Shown: positions 58,466 to 64,000 of the stretch, piece after piece
Position numbering within the stretch: the stretch's first letter is position 1
How the letters are laid out: each line of letters opens with the position of its first letter
Assembly (NCBI GenBank): GCA_951804985.1
Contig: OX638132.1
Span: forward strand, 4,197,529 to 4,261,528
Direction: 5' to 3'
Origin: Dryomyza anilis
Taxonomy: Eukaryota > Arthropoda > Insecta > Diptera > Dryomyzidae
Length of the DNA stretch: 64,000 nt
Program-made: the position numbers and the translations under genes
The notes under the pieces: generated by a model
The model's input: the letters and a program-made list of their open reading frames with translations, nothing else
Database searches by the model: none
What the model was told of the DNA's origin: nothing

Positions 58466-59393
58466 TGGTTCCAAAAAAATGTCCAATAACGCAAGCGGAT
58501 TCTGGCCAAATCCGAATGGAACCTATTTGTCCAAAAAAATGTCCAATGACGCAGTTGGGTTCTGGCCAATTCCCAATGGAACTAATTTGTCCAAAAAAAT
58601 GACCAATGACGCACTTGGGTTCTGTCCAAATCCCAATGGAACCTATTTGTCCAAAAAAATTCCCAATGACGCAGTTGGGTTCTGGCAAAATTCCAATGGA
58701 ACCTATTTGTCCAAAAAAATGCCCAATGACGCACTTGGGTTCTGGCAAAAACCCAATGGAACAGATTCATCCAAAATAGTTTCACTTACGCACTTGGGTG
58801 CTTGTGTAATCTCAATGGAACAAATCCAAAAAAGTTCCAATGACGCACTTGGGTACTTCTGTAATCTCACTGGAACAGATCCATCCAAAAAAGTTCCAAT
58901 GACGCACTTGGGTGCTTCTGTAATCTCACTGGAACAGATTCATCCAAAAAAGTTCCAATTACGCACTTAGGTGCTTCTATAATCTCACTGGAACAGTCCA
59001 TCCAAAAAAGTTTCAATGTCGCACTTGGGTGCTTCCGTAATCCCACTGGAACAGATTCATCCAAAATAGTTCCAATTACGCAGTTGTGTGCTTCTGTAAT
59101 CTCACTGGAACAGATCCATCCAAAAAAGTTCCAATGACGCACTTGTGTGCTTCTGTAATCCCACTGGAACAGATTCATCCACAAATGTTTCAATGACGCA
59201 CTTGACTGTGAATCTATGCCCATTGGAACAGACGCACATAAAATTCCAATGACGTACTTGAATGTAATCTCTGTCCATTTGAACAGATGCACCCAAAAAC
59301 TTCCAATGACGCATCAGGATGTGAAACTGTGTACATTGGAACAATTTCAACCAAAAATGTCCAATGATGCATCGGAGTGCGAATTTCACATGT
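58466..59393 (+). repeat. 60-bp minisatellite, right arm
   Basis: The same unit on the opposite strand: CCAAAAAAATGTCCAATGAC, GCAGTTGGGTTCTGGCCA, AATCCCAATGGAACC. The five units next to the junction resemble the left arm. From about 58760 a variant with CTTGGGTGCTTCTGTAATC and CACTGGAACAGATYCATCC takes over, and the outermost units are strongly diverged (ACGCATCAGGATGTGAAAC, ATGCATCGGAGTGCGAATTT). About 15 units in all. Confidence 0.9.
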
Positions 59394-59742
59394 AAATTAT
59401 CACCACTTGAACTTTTACTGCAGGGAGCTCTGCTAAAACTCAAATTAATTCAAATAAATTCAATTCAATTCAAATCAATTCAATTCATAAATTTTTTGAT
59501 GGCATTGAGTATTTCTAAGCAATTAGTTGAATTGAATATTTATAATTCAAATTTTTTTAATTTGAAATACTTTGTTCAATTTATTTCAAAACAAATTTGA
59601 ATTGAAATAAAATTTCAAATTTATTTATATTTTTTTTGAAGTGAATTACTTTGCTTCAATTCTAATTTTTTATTTTTGAAATAGAATTTGTTTTGCTCAA
59701 TTCAATTCAAAATCAATTCTCAATTACAAAGTCCCGTCTCTG

Positions 59743-59978
59743 GTTTGAAATCAGTTTAGTTTGAATTACGTTTGAGTTGCATTTGAGTTGAGTTTGAGTG
59801 GGGCTTGAGTTTGAATTGTATTTGAGTTAAGTTATGGTTATGTTGATTTTTAGTTGCGTTTTAGTTGTGTTCGAAATGTTTTTAAGTTGGTTTTAAGTTG
59901 AGTTTGAGTTGGGTTTGAGCTGAGTTTGAATCGGGTTGAGTTTGAGTTGATTTTGAATAGAATAAAAGTAGAGATTGA
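59743..59978 (+). repeat. GAGTTT/GAGTTG minisatellite, right part
   Basis: Continuation of the array at 56960 after the inserted element. It ends in AATAATAAAAATTTTGAAAATTG and CAACAAAACGATTTAACG, the same non-repeat segment seen at about 57262. Confidence 0.85.
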
Positions 59979-61074
59979 GTTAATAATAAAAATTTTGAAA
60001 ATTGCAACAAAACGATTTAACGCCAAATAAAAAAAAAAAACAAAAATATAAAAAAAAATATTTAAACTATTTTCTAAAACACGCTTTAAGCATATTGATT
60101 CTTATATACATTTTAAAAATGATATCACCATACATCAAAACTGAAGTTTTGTGACAAACATTCAAAGAATTTAAACCACAATCGACGAAGACATTTAAAC
60201 CCTTTTAACCACTGAACCAACCCCACCCCGAACTCGAAACTTATACTCAAGACTCACACTAAGAACTAATTTAGACAACTTTTCAGCAAATTTATTTTTG
60301 CATATTTCACTAGAGGTTTTTTGTATTTGCAGAGGGCTTCGCAGCTCACAGCCATATGTGTTGATATTGGAGCTAATAATAAAATAGCTATATAACAGCA
60401 CAACAAATACAAAACATTATAAAAACTCCCAAAACCACCGACTAACTAATGAGTGTGCGGAAAAGCACCGAAAACCCCGTTTGTAAAAGGATTGATGCAA
60501 AAGTTCAACGAAAGCTTTCGAAGATTTCAAACACTTTAAGAACTTTTTCGTACAGTGTTTGTGTGGAATTTTAAATGTTTTACTTAAACTTGAAGAAATG
60601 CTCCGTAAATCTTCACAGAGTAAAAAGTTAGAGGCTGTGGTTGAATCGGCCGACGAATCAGCAGCCCAAAAACAGGCCAGACCGCCCCCCCATCATCATT
60701 TCGACTGCCTTACACTCATGGGAAACCGACTAAATTGCGTGCAAAGTTTTGGGATACGGTTTTTCTTTGCTCTATATGCAAAAGTTAAAATGTTTTTGGA
60801 AACCACAACAAAATTGTTTTACAAAGAAAGGACGTGGGTGAAGGTGAAGCTGATGACTCAAGGTGCATGTGGTGTTTAGTTTAAATTGAGTGTGGAAAGC
60901 TAAAGAATTAATTATTCAAAACAATGTTAACACTAAATTAGTTGAACAACTATTTATTAAAAAATAGAAACAAAATATTTAAATTAGACATATTTTTTTA
61001 TTAAAGAATGTGTTGAGACTCGTATTAGTTTTAAAAATATTTATAAAGTATTATAAAATGTTTGAGTTATGAAT
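59979..61074. other. Unique DNA around a possible small ORF
   Basis: AT-rich to about 60170, then GC-richer. Apart from the open frame at 60559 nothing is recognised. Confidence 0.4.
60559..60879 (+). CDS. Unidentified 106-codon open frame, doubtful
   Basis: The ATG at 60559 (the residues MCG follow only if the first codon is read as start) leads to a frame ending TAG at about 60877. The middle (about codons 15-50) is unusually protein-like and GC-rich for this window: SSQSKKLEAVVESADES then QKQARPPPHHHFDCL. No domain, signal peptide or neighbours support it. It could be an exon of a host gene or chance. Confidence 0.15.
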   Translation: MCGILNVLLKLEEMLRKSSQSKKLEAVVESADESAAQKQARPPPHHHFDCLTLMGNRLNCVQSFGIRFFFALYAKVKMFLETTTKLFYKERTWVKVKLMTQGACGV

Positions 61075-61400
61075 TGATTTTAGGCGCACCGAATCAGAAA
61101 TAATCCAGGATTGTAACACGCAAAATGAGGCGCGTCCGGCATGGATTTATATATTTCTGATCTGCGTAAGCTCATAAATCGATTTAGCGATGTCCGTGTG
61201 TCTGTTGAAATCACGATTACAGGAAAACTAAAAGAGCTAGAACAATGAAACTCCGAACTTAGAATGCTTATACAGCTACGTTTGCTGGTATTGAAAATGG
61301 GCGTGATCGGTCAATTGTGATCTGCGAGACGTCCTCAAATAACACAACATCAACGGGTGTATTTTACTTTATACCAGCAGAAGTGAACTTCTTTTTTGGA
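61075..61400 (+). mobile_element. DINE-1-like copy, diverged and truncated
   Basis: GATTGTAACACGCAAAATGAGG, GGCATGGATTTATATATTTC, TGATCTGCGTAAGCTCATAA, ATCGATTTAGCGATGTCCGTG, TTGAAATCACGATTACAGG, GCTAGAACAATGAAACTCC and GGTATTGAAAATGGGCGTGATC follow the family order. The microsatellite is nearly absent. The 5' start and 3' hairpin are missing. Confidence 0.75.
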
Positions 61401-62450
61401 AAATGTGTGACAAATTTATAATATCCCTTTTTGTAATATTTTATAGCTGACAAACTAAAGCTTTCAAATATATTATTCACAAATTAAGGTATATTTGCTA
61501 ATTTTTAAAATATTTTGCTACATATTTGTATAGCGGCTTAGTGTAAAGACCTCGCTTTTGTTTAGGAAATCCTTTCATTTCTTCGTCTGTAAACAAAAGC
61601 TTCTTCATAAAACGAAGACAACGTATTCATGATTGACAAGTGACTGTCACAAAGTGATGTTGAAAACAAACAAAAAATAAGAACGCAAAATGAAGGACAT
61701 TGTGAGTCGCTTAGGGACGACGCTGAATACGCTGAAAAATATGCAACGAATAATGAATAAATGTCAGATTATGAGATGGATTTAATAAAACGAAAGAAAT
61801 AAAAAAACAGAGAACGAACCAAAGAAAGAAAATGACAGTTTGAATGAATGACTAAATGAATGAATGGATAGATGCATGAATGCGGGTAAATCAAGAAAAG
61901 AGCTAAAGAAGAGTCGTCGTCATCGTCGTTGGCGGTTATTTCGCTATTTTCTTTTTAAGCTGGCAATAATGATAGCGCATTGTTCTTGTGTTTGCAGCAA
62001 CAAACAGCAGTAGGAATAGCAACAGCAGCATGTTGATTGTGCATTGCGCCTGCAAGTATGCAAACATTAATGACTTTTCTGTCTGTCTACTAGTGTTGGT
62101 TTTTTTGTGTTTGCGATTTTGGCGCAATTAGCATTTTAGAAATTAGAATACGTATTGTACGCGAATGCAGCTCAAGAATGAATGAATGCTAATTAATGAG
62201 GGACATGTCAACGAAGGACAATAATATACGCAAAATTATGGCACTTGGCACGCGTTGCATAAGAAGAAGACATTCACATTTATGTCGTTGGCATTGTTTT
62301 GGCAGTTTTTGATACGGCGACAATGGCAAGGAAATAAAAAATAAAAAGAACAAAACGATGTATCCAAAAACAAAAATATAAATTTATGATTAACCCAAAA
62401 AATTATTTATGACGCATGCATTTATTTAAATAAAATGTGAAAAATTATTT
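61401..62450. other. Unique DNA, no gene seen
   Basis: 61600-62360 is GC-richer and low in repeats, with GAATGAATG/GATGCATGAATG runs near 61850-61880. A 63-codon minus frame is not convincing. Confidence 0.45.
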
Positions 62451-63060
62451 CATATTTATATAACCACACCGAAAAAGCAAATGTATTTGTTTTTACTACA
62501 TTAATGAAGTGGTTTTTATATGGAATTTAACTACTTTGTTTTACTACATTTGTACTGAAAATTACTACATCTGCATTTGTTTTTACTACATAAGAAAAAT
62601 TACAACATCTACTTTTATTTTTACTACATAATAATTCATATTTATATAATCACACCGAAAAAGCAAACGTATTTGTTTTAACTACATTAATGAAGTGGTT
62701 TTTGTATGGAATTTAACTACTTTGTTTTACTACATTTGTACTAATAATTACAACATCTGCATTTTTTTACTACATCTGCATTTTACTTAAGATAAGTTAA
62801 GATAAACTACGTCTGCATTTATTTTACTACAGTATATTTCATATTTATATAACCACACCATAAAATTCAAATGTATTTCTTTTTACTACATTAATGAAAT
62901 GGTTTTGTATGGAAAAAAACTACATTATTTTACTACATTTGTACTGAAAGTAACTACATCTGCATTACGATACAATTCTATATCTGCATTTATTTTTACT
63001 ACATATTCATTTATTTTTACTACATATAAATTTAATTTTCCTACATTCTGTATTTATTTA
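62451..63060 (+). repeat. Three-copy tandem repeat of the ACTACAT-rich family, ~190-205 bp unit
   Basis: Copies start at 62451, 62637 and 62840, each with CATATTTATATAAYCACACC. Then follow AAATGTATTTSTTTTTACTAC, ATTAATGAARTGGTTTTTGTATGG, TTTTACTACATTTGTACT and ACATCTGCATTT. The two-thirds of each unit nearest the start is best conserved. Diverged dispersed copies occur at 3.4 (minus), 15.5, 25.7 and 38.5 kb. Confidence 0.85.
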
Positions 63061-63099
63061 AAAATAAAAAATGTTATACAAAAAAAAATAAAAATACCA

Positions 63100-63264
63100 T
63101 ACAATTAATAATTTTTATTATTAAAATTAGTCAATAGGATAAATTATTAATCGGTAAATAGCATATTAAATTACATAAAATTATACTTCAAAATTATATA
63201 TTTTTTTTAGATTTTATGAAAATGTTTAACTTCTGTATACTGTTAAATCACCAACTGTTCTACG
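63100..63264. mobile_element. MITE-C fragment, cut by a DINE-1-like copy
   Basis: TTAGTCAATAGGATAAATTATT and CGGTAAATAGCATATTAAA match the left arm of the 45.6-kb MITE-C. GTATACTGTTAAATCACCAACTG with TTCTACGGG matches the start of its right arm. The DINE-1-like copy follows directly, so the outer right end is missing. Confidence 0.55.
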
Positions 63265-63575
63265 GGCACATCACAAGTCTCAAGTGAACCCATCACGACC
63301 ATTTTCAATACCAGATAGCGTAGGTGCATAAGTAATCTAAGTTTTTAGTTTCATTAATCTAGCTCGGTTTGTTTTCCCGTTAACGTGATTTCAACAGACG
63401 GACAGACAAACGATCATCGCTAAATCAATTCAGGAGTTGATGCATATTATAAATATATAATTTTAAATGTAGGCTATGCCTACTGCTGGGTGTTACAAAT
63501 GGATAACCTATTCACTTTGGTTATCCATTTATAACACCCAACACCCTTTGACATTCAGTGTATAAAATAAAAATA
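63265..63575 (-). mobile_element. DINE-1-like copy, diverged, minus strand
   Basis: The minus strand reads ATACACTGAATGTCAAAGGG, GGTGTTATAAATGGATAACC, GGTTATCCATTTGTAACACC-like inverted duplicate, CTGAATTGATTTAGCGATG, TTGTCTGTCCGTCTGTTGAA, ATCACGTTAACGGG and ATTGAAAATGGTCGTGATGGG. The GTAACACCCA block is present twice as an inverted pair around 63510. The 3' end is absent. Confidence 0.7.
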
Positions 63576-64000
63576 CGTGGCATACTTTTGGGCATGTCAA
63601 TAAATTTTTGCACACTCAAATTACAATGCTGTCGACGACAATATTAAATTTTGTTATCGATTCTAAACAATTAAACGACAGCAATATCGTGCTGCAAGTC
63701 ACGCCCTCCAATTTTCAATATTTCGTATGTTTGTCAGTATGTATGTCTGTCTGTCTGTTGTCGCTGCCATGCATGTCAGTCAGTATTTAGTATCTTTTAC
63801 AATGCAGCGTTGTTCTAAATGCAATTCACCGAGTTTGCATTGCAATTTGAATAGAGTTCCTTCCTTCCTTTCGTCGGTTTGTGCTACACATTAATGCGGC
63901 CGCCGCTTGCATGCGACACGCCATCGAAACGACGAAAACCTAGTCACTGAAGGGTGTCATTAAGTCAGTCGTCAGTCACACGTTGACACTACAAACTTTA
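63576..64000. other. Unique GC-richer DNA at window end
   Basis: A short GTCTGTCTGTCTG run lies at 63746-63760, and TTCCTTCCTTCCTTTC near 63858. GCGGCCGCCGCTTGCATGCG near 63897 is the most GC-rich spot nearby. No gene supported. Confidence 0.45.

Larger units (their letters stand above)
57594..59742. mobile_element. 2,149-bp hAT-like element filled with inverted minisatellites
   Basis: The ends are CAGAGACGGGACT on the left and AGTCCCGTCTCTG on the right, a perfect 13-bp TIR. GTTTGAAA is present once on each side (57586-57593 and 59743-59750), an 8-bp target duplication. An 8-bp duplication with a CAGAG-type start fits the hAT superfamily. Removing the element restores a continuous GAGTTTGAAATCAG sequence, like one at 57565. 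Subterminal zones are rich in TTGAATTGAATT words. There is no transposase. The interior consists of two arrays of a 60-bp unit in opposite orientation. Non-autonomous. Confidence 0.8.

Overview
The window is AT-rich, non-coding eukaryotic DNA, most consistent with an intergenic region or long intron of a higher (brachyceran) fly. The main clue is a family of Helitron-like repeats related in layout to Drosophila INE-1/DINE-1 and the dipteran mini-me elements: a TATACCC start, a (TA)n tract, a conserved core, a (GTCY)n tract, a 3' subterminal hairpin and a CTGG end. tRNA-derived SINEs, a mariner-type transposon and many small TA-flanked elements fit the same picture. Genus cannot be resolved by eye. 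I found no convincing host protein-coding gene, rRNA or functional tRNA. Almost all longer open frames lie in tandem repeats, T-rich tracts or transposon remains.

Layout. 0-5.3 kb: plain AT-rich DNA, a 21-bp minisatellite, an old repeat copy on the minus strand and an 0.8-kb T-rich tract. 6-11.3 kb: CACAG-ended TIR elements, one split by a near-intact DINE-1-like copy. 13-15.8 kb: a 24-bp repeat, a 370-bp tandem duplication, and next to it a heat-shock-element cluster plus TATA-like box, possibly a solo LTR. 17.55-20.32 kb: a 2.77-kb array of one 7-bp unit (about 396 copies), open in all six frames. 21.7-24.3 kb: a 200-bp duplication, a SINE and a T-rich block. 26.8-28.1 kb: a dead mariner-type transposon with frameshifts, stops and a D-to-E change at the expected second catalytic position. 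28-38.6 kb: diverged DINE-1-like copies, palindromic MITEs, a second mariner fragment pair and a CCCTAGTAGAA-ended element. 41.7-46.5 kb: a SINE head, a 19-bp minisatellite containing an inverted block, and a second near-intact DINE-1-like copy nested in a MITE. 48-52.9 kb: a tandem MITE cluster, a SINE split by a MITE, a foldback element and an internally deleted mariner copy with intact TIRs and TA duplication. 54.4-60 kb: a 248-bp TIR element, a SINE, a DINE-1-like copy with a 125-bp TA run, and the most unusual object here: a 2,149-bp element with 13-bp TIRs and an 8-bp target duplication (hAT-like), inserted in a GAGTTT minisatellite and filled by two oppositely oriented arrays of a 60-bp repeat. 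60-64 kb: mostly unique DNA, a three-copy tandem repeat and two more DINE-1-like fragments.

There is no operon or pathway logic. The structure is a record of nested insertions, and nesting gives relative ages: the DINE-1-like copies are younger than the MITEs they split, a MITE is younger than the SINE it splits, and the hAT-like element is younger than the GAGTTT array. Boundaries and percent-identity impressions are by eye.
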